A DNA stretch of 64,000 nt from Hygrophila difformis (GCA_030278955.1 JAOANR010000015.1:22848626-22912625); one strand, 5' to 3'. Numbered from the stretch's first letter, positions 10,195 to 22,395 are shown. The notes: generated by a model not told the origin, from the letters alone. A program made the numbers and translations.

Positions 10195-11001
10195 CTAGAT
10201 CAAGATGTCGTCTATGAATACCACTACGCATTGATCTAATAGCCCTCGGAACACGTTGTTCATGAGGTTCATGAACATTGCCGGGGCGTTCGTTAGTCCG
10301 AATGACAGTACTGTGAATTCGTAGTGTCCATAGCGAGTCCTGAACGCTGTCTTTGGGATGTCCTTCTCAGCGATTCGCAGTTGATGATATCCCGAACGCA
10401 GGTCGATCTTGGAGAACACAGTAGCTCCCTTCAGCTGGTCGAACAGATCCTCGATTCTGGGCAACAGGTACTTGTTCTTGATAGTGACTTGATTAAGTCC
10501 TCTATAGTCGATACACAGTCGCAAACTCCCATCCTTCTTCTTGACGAACAAGACCGGTGCTCCCCATGGAGACGTATTCGGTCTGATATATCCCTTTTCC
10601 AGCAATTCTTCGAGCTGTTCCTTTAGCTCCTTCATCTCCGGTGGTGCCATGCCGTAAGGAGCCTTTGAGACAGGTTCCGTTCCCGGGATGAGATCTATGG
10701 TGAACTCGAGATCCCTCTCAGGGGGCATGCCGGGAACGTCTTCCGGGAACACATCCGGGTACTCTCTTACCACCGGAATGTTGTCTATCTTTACTCCTTC
10801 AGCCTCGAGGTTATGAACGTAGCATGCGTATAACGCGTGGCCCTTACGCATTAGGCTACCTAACTCTAGGACGTTGACTATCTTGTTAGATTTCTTAGGG
10901 GGTTGAGAGTAGAAGATGACTCTTTTTCCCCTACTTTTCGACAGCGTGATCTTTTGCTTTTGGCACTCGATCACGGCCTTATACCGGGTTAGCCAATCCA
11001 T
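10195..11001 (-). pseudogene. Tekay reverse transcriptase, N-terminal two thirds
   Basis: 268 open residues from [14 protein letters not shown] through the RT fingers and palm: [39 protein letters not shown] and the catalytic FIDDILI box, where it ends at an in-frame TAG immediately after the YXDD-type motif. The N-terminal side is separated from the protease by a one-base frameshift near 11010-11025. RT makes cDNA from the element RNA; this copy could not give an intact enzyme without recoding. Confidence 0.92.
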
Positions 11002-11014
11002 TCCTAGTATGACG

Positions 11015-12529
11015 TCAAAGTCTCTGACGTTGAACTCTTACTAAGTTTGCGAAAAACTCTACGTTCTTTATTACTATAGGTATTCCATTGTAGCGTTTAG
11101 AGCATGCTATTACTTCTCCAGAGGGCAGTTGGATGCCTAAGCTAATCATCTCGCACTTAGGTAGATCTAGTTCAGTTACGACTCTCGAAGATACAATCGA
11201 ACAACTGGCTCCGGAATCAAATAAGACTCCAAGTGGAGTACTTAGGACATGGAAAGTACCTGCCATCACGTCACCCTGCGCGGGTATGTCAGCCTGGTTG
11301 ATCACGTTCAACCTCCCCATCGGCCTCCCTTGATTGTCTGGCTGGTTTTGATTTGGATTTGCGTTTTGCTGCTGGTTCGGAGGGCGTTGGTTCGGATTCG
11401 GAGGAGGCCGATATCCTTGATTGTTGCTGTTTCTACCTCCCTGGTTGAACGGCTCGTTAGGTCCAATGACCAAATCTTCTCTCTTTGTGATGTTCTCGAG
11501 TCGGGTTCGACATTCCTCCCTCCGATGGCCAATTCGGCCGCACCGGAAGCACTCGCCCACCTGAGGACATCTCCTCACCAGGTGCGGCCGGCCACACCTT
11601 GGGCACGGCGGCACTCATCCTCCTTGGTTAACATTTTGACCATTGTTGTTCTGAGCATTCCCGTTCGGACCTCGCCGAAAGTTGTCCCCGCCAGTAGTGT
11701 TGCACGTCCTGTTATCCCTGTTCCTCTTGTCTGGTCCTTGCGCCCCTCGGCTAGATTCCCCAGCAGCCTTCCTCTTTAGCTGTTGCACTCGTGCTACTGC
11801 TACTGCCCGATCGTAGACAGATTGCAGGTCCGGGTAGTTAACTCCAGTGATCACCTCCCGAATTGACAAGTTCAATCCCATTTCGAACTTTTGCGCCATC
11901 TCCCCGTCCGTGGGTACCATCCTGGGCACAAATCTCACCAACTCCTTAAACCGTGCATAGTATTCTTGAACAGATTTCTCTCCTTGCTTCAGGGATGAGA
12001 ACTCCTCGTACAGTGCCGCCTTAGCACTCATTGGGTAGAAGCGCTCCCGGAGAAACTCCATGAACTCGTTCCACGAGTAAGGTTCATCATCCTCTGCCAG
12101 CTTCCCCTGGGTAGCCTGCCACCAGTCGTCGGCCTCGCCACCCAGATAGTACGAGGCCACGTGGACCTTCTCCCCCTCCGGGCATCTTACCGCCTTCAGT
12201 AGTTTGTCGAAGGTTCTCAACCATTCTTCCAGCTTAGCGGGCTCTTCCTCCCCGACGTAATAAGGAGGCCGGTAGGGGTTCACCGCAGCCAAGTAGTTGA
12301 TCCTCGCTTCCGGTGGTGGCGCCGCGGCAGCTCCACCCTGGTTAACGTAAGCATTACCCAGTGCGATGAGTAATTCTTCCATATTCCTCATTCGCCCTTC
12401 CGCAGGGTTGGGCATCGGTCCTGCCGGGTTCGGCACCTCCGCGTTAGGTGCCTGCTCATTGGGTTGTCCCGGCGTGCCGTGGGTGTTGGGGGTGGCAGGG
12501 AAGGTCCTTGGTCGTCCTCGGGGTGCCAT
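11015..12529 (-). pseudogene. Tekay gag and protease
   Basis: Starts MAPRGRPRTFPATPN at 12529. The retrotransposon gag domain spans about residues 100-250 (YYLGGEADDWWQ ... ERFYPMSAKAALYEEF ... LNLSIREVITG). An in-frame TGA at 11615-11617 lies just before the zinc-knuckle region, which has CFRCGRIGHRREEC (CX2CX4HX4C). The aspartic protease follows with active site LFDSGASCS. The frame is lost near 11015. Gag packages element RNA; the internal stop would truncate it before the zinc knuckle unless read through. Confidence 0.9.
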
Positions 12530-12892
12530 CCTGTTACAACCAAGGAAGGTGCAAAGTTCAAGGAGATTCGATAAAGTGTGGGAAAGAGTGTTTTGCTGAA
12601 TTGAATGGTGCTTATCAGGAGTTGGTTAGTATTTGCATGTATTCCTTCAGTCGTTTAGGTTTTTTTTTTTTTTAAGGTTCGAGGTACTTGTCGATTTGTT
12701 ATGCAGAAATAGATGCGTTGTTTGTCTGTCGGCGCTTTGATAAGATATAAAGATGATGTATAAAATAAGTGTTTGTGACTTTATTGCCCAGTAGAAATTT
12801 TTGTTTCGGTACAAGCGACAAGTAGCAAGGATCCTGAAAATAGTTCGAGAAAATAGGGAAGAGAACAATAGGAATAATGTGTCGATAATCCC
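12530..12892 (-). other. Non-coding spacer between extra ORF and gag
   Basis: 363 bp with no supported ORF. It holds a T12-13 run (12661-12673) and AT-rich sequence. In sense direction it separates the upstream ORF from the gag start; no splice or IRES-like signal could be demonstrated. Confidence 0.5.
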
Positions 12893-13420
12893 CTAAGCCT
12901 GGGAAGGGTAGGTAGTCGAATCCTCCATGGGATCGTCCTCATCACTTGCGTCCTCGATGGTGCCCGTGCCAAGGGGCCCATGGAACACCGGGCTTGCTGG
13001 CCAAGCGGGTCCAGTGGTAGGAACAGGATCGATGGTGGCCACTGGAGTCGGTGCGGCTGTCGGGTTGGCGACAGGGTCAGCAACGGGGCTAGCTGCGGGA
13101 GGAGCTCCTGGGCCAAGGGGGGCGTGTGGAGGCAAGTCATCCTTCCAGTGAAGCAGTTGATATCCCAGGACCCCTGCTTCGGTCTCTATGTCGTCCAGTT
13201 GGGCCCGAAGCTCAGTCTCGTGGGCCTGGAGTTCGTTGATTTGGGTTTGGAGTTGGGTCAGGTCTTGGTGCCCCGCTCCCCCTAGGTTAACCAGGTGACC
13301 TAGGTTGGCCTCCATTTGTTCTACTCTTAGCCTGAAGTTGTTCACGTTTTGAGGGGTTCCGAGGTAGGCTTCGATCAACCTCATTAATAGGTTGATCACG
13401 TTTGCGTTCGAAGCAGCCAT
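12893..13420 (-). CDS. Extra ORF upstream of gag, coiled-coil protein
   Basis: An intact 175-residue ORF in sense orientation between the primer site and gag. The start MAASNANVINLLMRLIEAYL is followed by a heptad-like, Leu/Gln/Glu-rich stretch (about residues 30-85) likely to form a coiled coil. A Pro/Ala-rich linker (about 98-145) and an acidic tail (DASDEDDPMED) follow. It is uninterrupted although gag-pol next to it has several breaks. I do not recognise it as a known family. Extra ORFs upstream of gag are documented for Ogre-type elements, but I know of no standard one for Tekay. Confidence 0.6.
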   Translation of the reverse strand: MAASNANVINLLMRLIEAYLGTPQNVNNFRLRVEQMEANLGHLVNLGGAGHQDLTQLQTQINELQAHETELRAQLDDIETEAGVLGYQLLHWKDDLPPHAPLGPGAPPAASPVADPVANPTAAPTPVATIDPVPTTGPAWPASPVFHGPLGTGTIEDASDEDDPMEDSTTYPSQA

Positions 13421-13750
13421 CTAGTGTTGACACGGTAGGTTAAAGTTAGAGTGTGTTTTATGCATGGTCAAGATGTGCAGGAATTAGATCTATATGCAAC
13501 ATGCAAGTGCAAGTCCCCCCCATTAAAATTTAATTTATTCGTACGTTTAAAATAAATTGCTAAAGGTTGGGCCTCTATAGTGGGCCAAAATTTAATAATT
13601 TCTTTGGCCAAGATTTTGGGCTATGAAAAAAAAGAAAAACAAACTTTTTGGGCTAAAAATAATACTAGTAGCCAAAATAATTAAAAATAATACTTGGGTT
13701 TTAAAAATAATGGTTTTAAAATAATAGTAGTAGCTTTAAAAATTTTCCGG

Positions 13751-13762
13751 GCTCTGATACCA
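13751..13762 (-). other. Primer-binding site, initiator Met tRNA type
   Basis: The minus strand reads TGGTATCAGAGC, 3 bases (AGT) after the 5' LTR end. It is complementary to the 3' end of plant initiator tRNA-Met and typical of Tekay elements. It fixes the orientation of the element. Confidence 0.93.
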
Positions 13763-13765
13763 ACT

Positions 13766-16504
13766 TGTAACACCCCGGATTTGGTAACCCAGGCCGAGGT
13801 GTCACCGCCGCATCTCCCTAGCAAGACACGGATTCCCGAGCTCGCTAAGGAGGTGCAAGGCTTATGGGTATACAAAGTTTTGAAAACATTCAACAATGAA
13901 TCCGGAATTTATTAATACTTAAATCAAAGTACGATAGTAAAAATCATCATGCATGGATAAGGTAAATGCAGCGGAAAACTAATCATGGCCAACACGGCCA
14001 AAACCTCGGGTTTAACAGACCCGGTAAAACAGTAGTATGATGCAGTAAATAAAGATGTTCACAATTATATCCCCCCAAATGCGCGTGCATGCATCACTCG
14101 ACATACTCTGTAGAAAAAAGGAAATGACAACGGTTGTCAGTATAAAGATATACTGAGTAAGTTAATCCCTAACTAACAAATAAAAGGGGTTACATGTGTT
14201 TAAACTAAAGATTTCGCTTACCTTACGTAAAGTTAAAATACATAATTTATTTGCAGCGGAAAACATGATTGAAGGACATAATTTTAAAAGCGTAATTAAA
14301 AGCATAATTTAAGATGCATAATTTTAAATACATAATTTAAAAACATGATAATACGATTTAAGCATAATGGAACACTCACACAAGTCTTTTACATTTTATC
14401 CCGTAGACTAAGAAGAGGACACCATACCGGGAGATTACTAACGATGCAATCTCAACATAGGACCACTAACGAGGCAGTCCAAACAATGGGAGACCACTAA
14501 CGAGGCAGTCTCAAAAAGATAGTAGGACCACTAACGAGGCGATCCAAAAAGATAGTAGGACCACTAACGAGGCGATCCAAAATACAGCGCGCGAGATCAC
14601 TAACGAGGCAATCTCAGATAGTAAGGAGACCACTAACGAGGCAGTCTCAAAGATAATGATAGCATGAAGATCGGCTCAGCCTAGTGAACGGGATTTTTCG
14701 AAAAGTTCGTATTTCAATGTTATCAAATGATCGATATCGCATTTTCATAGTTCGAGTTTTCTCAAGTTCGAAAAATCCTATTCGAGGCAGTTTACGCCTT
14801 TCTTAATTAAAAATTCGTCTTTACACCAAAAATTCTGAAATTTTTACAGTAATTCAAAAACACACACACGAACAACTTTCATGTTTTAAGTTTGTGGAAA
14901 TAAGGTTCTGAAGTGAGTCGAAATTCGAGTTCATTGCAAAGAATAATTTCTGTCTTAAAAACTGGTTCCGTCATAGTTTCGTGCAACGCCGATTAAAAAT
15001 TTATTTCAAAACCGATCGATGTGAAATTTTTACAGTAACTACAAAACACGTTAAGGAACAACTTTCATGTTTTAAGGATTTGCAAATAATGAATTCTTGG
15101 TACTCAAAAATCGACCACAACTCACTGCATACTCGCGGCCTTCGAAACAGTTTTAAAGCAGTTCTGAAAATTCGACCGTTTGACATATCAAATGAACACC
15201 AAAATTCGTGAAATTTTATATGCATAATCTAGACTGAATTATCTACAACTTTTGTTGAGGAATGAAAAGTTAAATCATTCGAAAAATGGGTGAAAAACAT
15301 GCATCAAGTTGAGTAAAGAAAACTGTCACAGTTTAAAAGTGTTCGGGTTGTCACAGAACGTTTACGGCGTGATTTGGGATAGCAAAACTTAATGTCAACG
15401 GCTGAAATTTGGACACAAGATAGATAAAGGTGTTAGGAACAACTTTTATGTTGAAAAGTTTTCGGTTTGAATTCCCGAAGGTCGAGTTTTAGGCGTGTCT
15501 TTGAAATTGGACGAAAATAGGGTTTTTGAAAACCGATTTTCGTTACAAGCCTATATCTCGAGTTTTAAACAACAAACAACCACGAAAATTTGTGAGTAAG
15601 GTTTTAACTTAGTTAGAGAATAGGGTCACTGGATTGGGTTTCCGGACGTCCTAGGGTCACGACGAACGGCCAACTTCTCCGATCGCTTTTTGTTCGTTTT
15701 CCGACGGGAAATCGTAGTAAGGAAAAAGGGTTAGAATGTGAGTTTCTGAGATATATGGACGAATTTAAAACTTTGTACAATAGCTTACCAAGAGTCTAGA
15801 GGGCAGGGCTTGGTTCCTTTTGCCTTGCCGTCGCCGGAATACTCGCCGGAAAGTGAGTTCGGAGAGGTTTTGACTTGGAGAGGAATATTGGAGGTGTTTA
15901 GGGTTAGGTTTTCTGAGAATTATGGGGAGGGGTCGCCCAAATCTGATCTTATGCCCTTCCCCATTGTTGTGATCGACTTGCCACAGATTGAGGTCGGATT
16001 TTTGGCAAGAAAATCGCCATAGAAGGAAAGTTTACACCTCCTGCACCTCTGGCGCGCTGGTGACGCGCACATAGGCCTTTGTCCGCGCGGAGCACGCGTG
16101 GACTGCCCTGGAGTCGCGACACCTCCGTCCGCGCGGTGGCCGCGCGGCGGCGCGCGGAGGGCGCGGGCCGGCCGGACCGGCCGGTTCGGCGGTCCGCGTG
16201 TTCTGTCGGGTCTTTCCTTGCTTTCCCCTATCGATTCCTTGGGTCGTCTCCGGTTCGGAATCTTTACCTTCAACTTGTTACGAGCTCGGCTTATCGCTCG
16301 TAACATTTCCGTGTCCTAATTAGTCTAGTCTAAATTGGTTCCAACTCCTCCTATCGTCCTTGTGATCTATTTTGTGATTTATTTCGTGATTTATTTCGTG
16401 ACTGAACTTAGAAATTAGTTCCAAGTTGCCTACGTACCCTGTGAAGGGATCAAGTCATGACGTAGTTCAAAACAATTTGAATTTGTTTTTCCTCGGGTGT
16501 TACA
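13766..16504 (-). mobile_element. 5' LTR of the minus-strand Tekay element
   Basis: 2739 bp; the sense 3' end at 13766 is followed by the primer site. It carries the hairpin array at 14430-14651 and the terminal hairpin at 14137-14156. Differences from 5091-7834 include a 23-bp insertion or deletion near 14087 and a ~32-bp deletion near 16233, plus scattered substitutions, indicating an old insertion. Nothing in it supports host coding; the short frames in its GC-rich part (16040-16200) are fortuitous. Confidence 0.93.
14430..14651 (-). repeat. ACTAACGAGGC hairpin array (5' LTR copy)
   Basis: Same seven-unit array as in the sister LTR. Small changes (ACGATGC in the first unit; ACTAACG restored in the last) show independent drift while the arms stay paired. 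Confidence 0.85.
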
Positions 16505-16509
16505 GCCGG

Positions 16510-17433
16510 CCCGCCCCGCAAGGCAAAATATGCGGGGCGGGCTAAAGAATTTAAGGCCCGTTTAGATGCGGGCCTAAACGGGCTTAGCCCGCGGCGGGGC
16601 GGGCGGTCCGCGGGCTTTGCCCTGTTTTGTTTTTTTTACATTTAACTAGATTTTGAATATTGATTAATTTATTTGGTAAATTATTCAATGTCTAACACTA
16701 ACTCTTTAAGTCATCAAACATAAATCAAAATTTTAGTTACACATTAAATTTCAAATTGTTATACAAATAGTCGATATCTTCTAATATTTCTTCGCTTCTT
16801 TATATTATTTATATTAGTTTTTTAAGTATAAATTCCTTTTTATTTTATTTAATAATATTATGAATACTTGTAAAATTGTTATAGTTTGATTGTTAATTAT
16901 CTTACTTTTAAAATATAAAATCACTGCTAAAACAGATTAACCTCCTAAAGACTTCGACCGTCAGACACAATATTTTTATCAACCCAGTCATTAATTATAA
17001 ATTTTTTTGTCTTTTCCATTACTATATTTTTAAAATATAATACACCTATCTAATATTAGAAATTAGAATAAGTTCAGTTTTAAAGAATTATTCAACAAAC
17101 ATACTATTAAAGTAAATAATTATGCCAAAAAATACACACTTTAACTATTTATAATTTTAATTTCATTTATAAATCTTTATATCTTGTTTTTAGTTTATAC
17201 AATAAAAAAATATTCACAATTTTATGTTTTTTACATTAAAAAATAAATTTAATAATATTTTTCTTAAAAGCCCGCGGGCCGGCCCGCAAAACCCGTAGCC
17301 CGCGTGTGGGGCGGGTCGGGCCTAGGCATTTTGAGCCCGCCCCATTTAGGCCTGCCCCGTTCAAGCCCGCAATAATGTGGGGGCCCGCACGGGCCGGCCC
17401 GTTTCGCCCCGCGGGCCCGTTTCGACACCTCTA
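16510..17433. mobile_element. Right part of the hAT element
   Basis: GC-rich arm (16510-16620, runs of GCGGGGCGGGC and palindromic GGGCCTAAACGGGCTTAGCCC), AT-rich core (16620-17270), then a second GC-rich arm ending CGACACCTCTA. The arms are roughly complementary to each other. No ORF above background. Confidence 0.75.
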
Positions 17434-19418
17434 CTCCCACATAGTGAGCATATCTTAAGGATTGTGGAGTCTTGTAGGCTTGGCAACCTTCATCATTCTA
17501 AGAGTTCTAACTCTTCTCAACACTTGGTTAGTAAGATATCCTCCTTGTAAATTTGTATCTTAGAGATCTAAATCTTTTATTTTTATACTATAAATTGATT
17601 TCCCTCTATTTGTCGAATTTCAGTGAAACCCGTATTTGTGGTGCGAATCTTGTGTTATAACGGCCATTATCTTTGAATCTTCTTGCTCTTATACATCAAT
17701 TCTGTAAGTTAACACTCTCTACTTCAAGTTTTGGAGATCCCAATCCATGTTTTAAGAGTACAAAATTAGAATTTCCCCCATTATACCAAAATCTGTCAGT
17801 TTTTCGTTTACATAAAGATCCATCTTTTTAAACTATTTTGGTTCATTATCCCTCAAAGGTTCCTTCATAAAACTTGTTCCTTATTGAGTTGAGTATCTTT
17901 CTGAAGAATTTTATAATTTTTAGAACTCGTATGAAAAAGTTATGGGATCCGCTTTATCGAAAGGTCGAAATCTCTTTTTGTTGAAATCTAAGAAATGATA
18001 GTGTTTTCTGAAATCGACAATTTTGAAGGTCTTAAGTGTCTCAAAGCCAAATGGTTTTTTCATGAAAAATATTTATGTATGTTTTATCTACCCTGTGGTA
18101 AAATTTTAGAATTTTAGGTCGCGAATTACTATTTTTAAAACCTGTTGAAAATTATAGAGTCACTATTGAATTTCTGGCAGAATACATGTTCTGAAAAGAA
18201 CTCAATTTTTGAAATGTTTCCATACCTTATTTTGAAAAGTGTAAAATATGAAACTTGTTCAACTATGTGTTGAGTATCTACAGTTTAAATTTCATAGCAA
18301 TCGCCTTTCATATGATTTTTTAAACTGACTTGGCGTAAACTGCGATGTTGGACTTGATTTTTGGTCCAAATGAGAAATTGTTGGATTTTGAGATCCATGA
18401 AATGATATTTTTATATTTATGAGATATTGATATGGGAGTTAAATGTTGAAATGATATTTGGCATTATTGAATGCCCTTGTGATGAGGTTACTCCCTTGAG
18501 ATTGTTGAAAACTTTTTTAAAGAGGATATTATGTGGAAAATTGTGGAAAATTCTTTTAAATCCATTGTGCACTATTAACTTGAGTAAGATGCCATACTTG
18601 ATAGAGGGCTAATGCACTAGGGATGTGTCTTGCGGGGCCTCACCCTCTAAATATGCCAAGACGGCATTGTTGATAAATTGTGCCAAAACGGCGTTGTTGC
18701 ATGTATGAGTCTATACTCTTGGATGTATCTGTGATGGGTTACCTAAGGCTCCGGAGTGTGTCTGTATATGAGTCCGTTGCATGCTGATCATGACTTATGA
18801 TCGATATGATATGATATAATATGATATATGGAAAATGGTGTCCTCTTGTGCATAGTTGCTACAATGGTAAGAATGAAAGTTATTTATTTTGTTAAAAGTA
18901 ATGTGTGTGATCATTTTAAAAGAAAAAGTGAAAATTATTATTATTATTATTATTATTTGAGTGTCAACCACTATTTTAAAACCCACTTCTTAAAGTGGAG
19001 CAGGTTGACTTACTCAGTACCATTGTACTGATAAAAAGTTGTTTCGTTATTTTTTTACAGATATTGGAGTTGACATATGAACTGCATCTCATGACATGAG
19101 CATTTGGGGATGGGATTACCTTTCATCAAAAGATTGTTGCTTTAAGGAACCACATACTTTTAAATATTAATGTCCTATATATTGCCTTTAGTTTATGCTT
19201 CCGCGTGAGAAAGAACAATGACTCTGGTATTAAGTACTTTAAATATTCTTTTGTCTATATTTTATAAAATTGGCAATTATTTTTAAAGTTCATACTACAA
19301 AAATTTATATTTAGCCGTAGCACTTGTCAATTAAGTTAGCCAAAGGGCGAGCCTGACTGAGAAGTGTGGCGGTAACATTCTGAAACCTTATGAGGATGAA
19401 TTTCGGGGTGTTACAGAG

Positions 19419-19430
19419 TGGTATCAGAGT
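19419..19430 (+). other. Primer-binding site of the plus-strand Tekay element
   Basis: TGGTATCAGAGT, 3 bases (GAG) after the LTR end. It matches the initiator tRNA-Met site except for the last base. Confidence 0.9.
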
Positions 19431-19905
19431 GTATTTTTAAACTCTAAGTATTTGTAAACTGTTAAATATAGAACTGCATGAGGTGATTCTGTCTAAGGAG
19501 TCTGGTTTTTAAATATTGCCCGTCAGCCGGTGGCTCTACCAGTCTTTTCTGGGAATCAACTTTGTAGCTCTATATTTTAACTAGTTGGCAAATTACTTAG
19601 AAGGCGGTACCCTCTAATCTTAGCATTTCTTGGTTAAGTTAGCAACAAGGCGAGCTTGACTAAGGGATGCGACAGTTTAACTCCAGTTTATGGATTTTAA
19701 AAAAAGAAGTCCATTTTGAGAAAGAAATATGCTAAATATTTTTCAAAGGCCCATATGGGCTATGTTAAATTTTGAAACTTATAAATTATTTTTGGGGTGG
19801 GGACATATGCATTCATGAGCATGCATCATTTTCTATAAAATTTTTAAAAAAAATATTTTTATGATATAGTAAGTGAGTTGACATTATCATAAGTGCTCTT
19901 TTTAA

Positions 19906-20630
19906 GCTGGTCTGTATTGTTTCAATAACTTTGACATTATCTTTTGCTGCTCTCCCTGGTATATCAGATTAGCGCTATTCATGGTGTTTTTTCTGGTAGC
20001 CCAAAGTTTGGTCTGTCTCGTTTTTGACAGGAGAGTCGCTTAAGCTGGTCTGTATTGTTTCAATAACTTTGGACCTAGATTGTCCTCTGCCGACCTGTCA
20101 CTCACTTCTCATTGGTTTCTTACCTCATCCTCTGGCCTATATCTCTTTCCCCTTTGTCCTTATCTTTTTTCAATATGCTGGTTTTTGAGTTCTATGCAGG
20201 GGTTTGTGTTTCTTTTTAAGCAAGTTCATGGGTTTGTTTTTGGACCCAATATATTTGGCCACTTCTGAGATGTTATCTCTCCGGGAGGGATGCCTCGTTT
20301 TGGACTGCTGCTGCTTCATATTTTGGGTTTTCGAATCGGATGTGTCATTAGTTGCTGTAGGAACTGGAGTACTTGAGGACGAAAGCTGCAAGTTGGTTAT
20401 GGGTGATTGCTTTTACATGGGTGTTAGAGTCTGTTTTCTTATATTACGCCTGGAAGGAGTAATTGATTAGTATAGGTAACTTTGTTTTTTTGGTTATTGT
20501 TTCGGCCCTGGCACTGACATTTTGGTCTTGACCTGTGGAGGTCGAATTCTTGCTTGGGTAGGCAGTCTTGTGTCGTATTTCAACTTCTGGATATCTATGA
20601 AATAAGATTACTTTCCCTCAAAAAAAAAAA
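19906..20630 (+). mobile_element. LINE-like 5'-truncated insertion with poly(A)
   Basis: A ~725-bp block ends in A10 at 20621-20630 and is flanked by a ~16-bp duplication TAAGTGCTCT(T)n-AA at 19890-19905 and 20631-20647. Variable-length TSD plus poly(A) is the signature of LINE-type target-primed insertion. The 3' part (ATGAAATAAGATTACTTTCCCTC before the A run, split by GATATCT) looks like plant L1 3' UTRs. A 30-bp direct repeat (19904-19933 and 20042-20071) at its 5' end suggests template switching. No ORF2 motif remains; a processed transcript copy is the alternative. Confidence 0.6.
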
Positions 20631-20845
20631 TAAGTGCTCTTTTTAAATTCTCTATCTTGTAATATTTTCTAGATTTATGAAATAAAGCTTGTTATTTCAT
20701 TCCTTCTAGTTAATCTCTAAATGAAGTCATACTCCTAACTTAGACATTTCTGCGTTAACTCATCCTTATACTATGACCTAACGAGTTTTAGGACATAATC
20801 ATCCCTTAGACTTGAACTCACTCTTGCTTAACCATCCTTAGCAGA

Positions 20846-22395
20846 ATGGCACCCTGTGCAAGGACTAGAAAAACCCTCCGAAGTGTTAATGCCTTCAACA
20901 ACATGGAGCCACACCAAAATCCGAACATGACTAACCACGAAGTGCCAGCAACACAGGGTGTATCCAATCAACAAGCTGCACCACTTGCACACAACATATA
21001 TCACCCTGACATACCAACAATCAGGGCGTTGGACACAACATGGTACCTCCTAATCAGGGAGCACCCGACAACCAAACCCCTCAGAATCGAAACATGCCAA
21101 ACTCGCTTGACAATGATCACCTAAGGATCATTGAGCAAATGCTCATTGCCTTGGGTCAGGGACAAATTAATCAAGCCACAGCAGCTGTGCCGCCACCTCA
21201 AGCCTAGCTCAATCACCTAGCAGTGGTGAACCAATACAGACCACCTCGTTATGATGGGCAGGAGGACCCTACTAAATTGGAGGATTGGATAAAAATTTTC
21301 AACAAGCTACTCGAGGCGACTCGTTGCCCAGATGAGCAGAAGATTACTGTAGCCTCGTACTTTTTAGGAGGTGACGCAGATGACTGGTGGCAGTTACAGA
21401 AGAGAGAGCTAGATGATCATGAAAAGTATACATGGGAAAACTTTACAGAAGCTCTAAGAGAAAAGTTTTACCCGATGAGTACCAAAGCAGCAATGTATGA
21501 AGAGTTTCTATCGTTACGACAAGGAGCACAATCTGTACAAGAATACTATGTCAGATTCAAGGAGTTAGTCAGATTTGCTCCTAAGTGAGTCTCCACCGAT
21601 GCCGAGAAGGCACAGAAGTTCGAAATGGGATTAAACCTCTCCATTAGAGAAGTGGTGGCTGGAGTTCAGTATCCTACCCTCCAAGCGATCTACGATCGAG
21701 CTGTCGCAGTTTCTCGTGTACAACAGATGAAGAGAAAAGCCGGGGAGTCTAGACGCAGGTTCCAAGGACAGGACAAGAGGATTCGGGACAACCGAGGAAG
21801 CAGCAGGAACAACAACCACCTCAGCAATAATAAAGGCAATATTCGAGGTGGGCAGAATCGACCCGTCCAGGGAAATAAAGGAGGGGGCAACAATAGTACT
21901 AGAAACCATGAAGGGTACATACCACAATGCCCAAAATGCAACAAGCCCCATTTGGCTAGAGGATGCCCCAAGCCGGGTACATGTTATAGATGTGGCCGAG
22001 AAGGTCATATGAGGAAGGAGTGTAAGACCCGCATTGAAAATATTTCAAAAAGAGATGACCTTATCAATATCCCCACTCAGCCAAATAATCAGGATGTGCG
22101 AAACGGAAATAATCAAGGACAGAGGCCTCAACAAAATAGAAACCAACAAGGGAACCATGGAGCACCTATGGGGCGGCTCAATGTTATTGATCAGGCAGAT
22201 CTTTCAACTCAAGGGGATGTGATAACAGGTACATTTACGGCTTTAAGTGTGTCTGTTAAAGTTTTATTTGATTCTGGAGCAAGTTGTTCGTTTATCTCTT
22301 CTAGAATCTTGCATGAATTAGAGATGCCAAAACCTAAAATGATTAACTTAGGAATTCAGTTGCCTTCGGGAAAAATTGTATCGTGCACCAAATGA
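20846..22395 (+). pseudogene. Plus-strand Tekay gag and protease, decayed
   Basis: Starts MAPCARTRKTLRSVN at 20846. A frameshift and stop (21122), a TAG at 21205-21207 and a TGA at 21586-21588 interrupt the gag domain (YFLGGDADDWWQ ... REKFYPMSTKAAMYEEF). The nucleocapsid zinc knuckle CYRCGREGHMRKEC and the protease box LFDSGASCSF follow. The frame ends at a TGA at 22393-22395 where the minus-strand copy has Arg. Several stops are at codons one C-to-T or G-to-A change from the homologous sense codon. Confidence 0.9.

Larger units (their letters stand above)
5091..16504 (-). mobile_element. Full-length Tekay/Del chromovirus, minus strand
   Basis: Complete structure: LTRs at 5091-7834 and 13766-16504, TSD GCCGG at 5086-5090 and 16505-16509, primer site at 13751-13762, polypurine tract at 7836-7848. 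In sense order it has an extra ORF (13420-12893), gag (12529 onward) and pol ending at 7858 with a chromodomain. Stops and a frameshift break gag-pol, and the LTRs differ by several indels, so it is not recent. It lies inside the hAT element. Confidence 0.95.
5055..17433. mobile_element. Non-autonomous hAT element, itself interrupted
   Basis: The ends are TAGAGGTGTC at 5055 and its complement GACACCTCTA ending at 17433. They are flanked by the 8-bp duplication CTCCCACA at 5047-5054 and 17434-17441. An 8-bp TSD and TA(G)-type ends are hAT hallmarks. Without the inner retrotransposon (5091-16504) the element is about 960 bp, with very GC-rich arms (GGGCCGGCCCGC-like) and an AT-rich core (about 16620-17270). 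It has no transposase ORF. The uninterrupted target is preserved in this window at 2707-2714, which confirms the insertion. Confidence 0.85.
4679..19415 (+). mobile_element. Tekay 5' LTR, split by nested insertions
   Basis: Starts TGTCTTGGATG at 4679 and ends TGTTACA at 19415, followed by GAG and a tRNA-iMet primer site (19419-19430), so it is the functional-position 5' LTR of the plus-strand element. Without the hAT block (5055-17433 and one TSD copy) it is about 2350 bp. The insertion sits about 90 bp downstream of its TATA box, in the expected R/leader zone, so full-length transcription from this LTR would be interrupted. Confidence 0.88.

Noticed and set aside
16505..16620. CpG island of a host gene
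   Set aside because: The GC-rich blocks at 16505-16620 and 17275-17430 are the arms of the hAT element, bounded by its ends and TSD, with no gene next to them.
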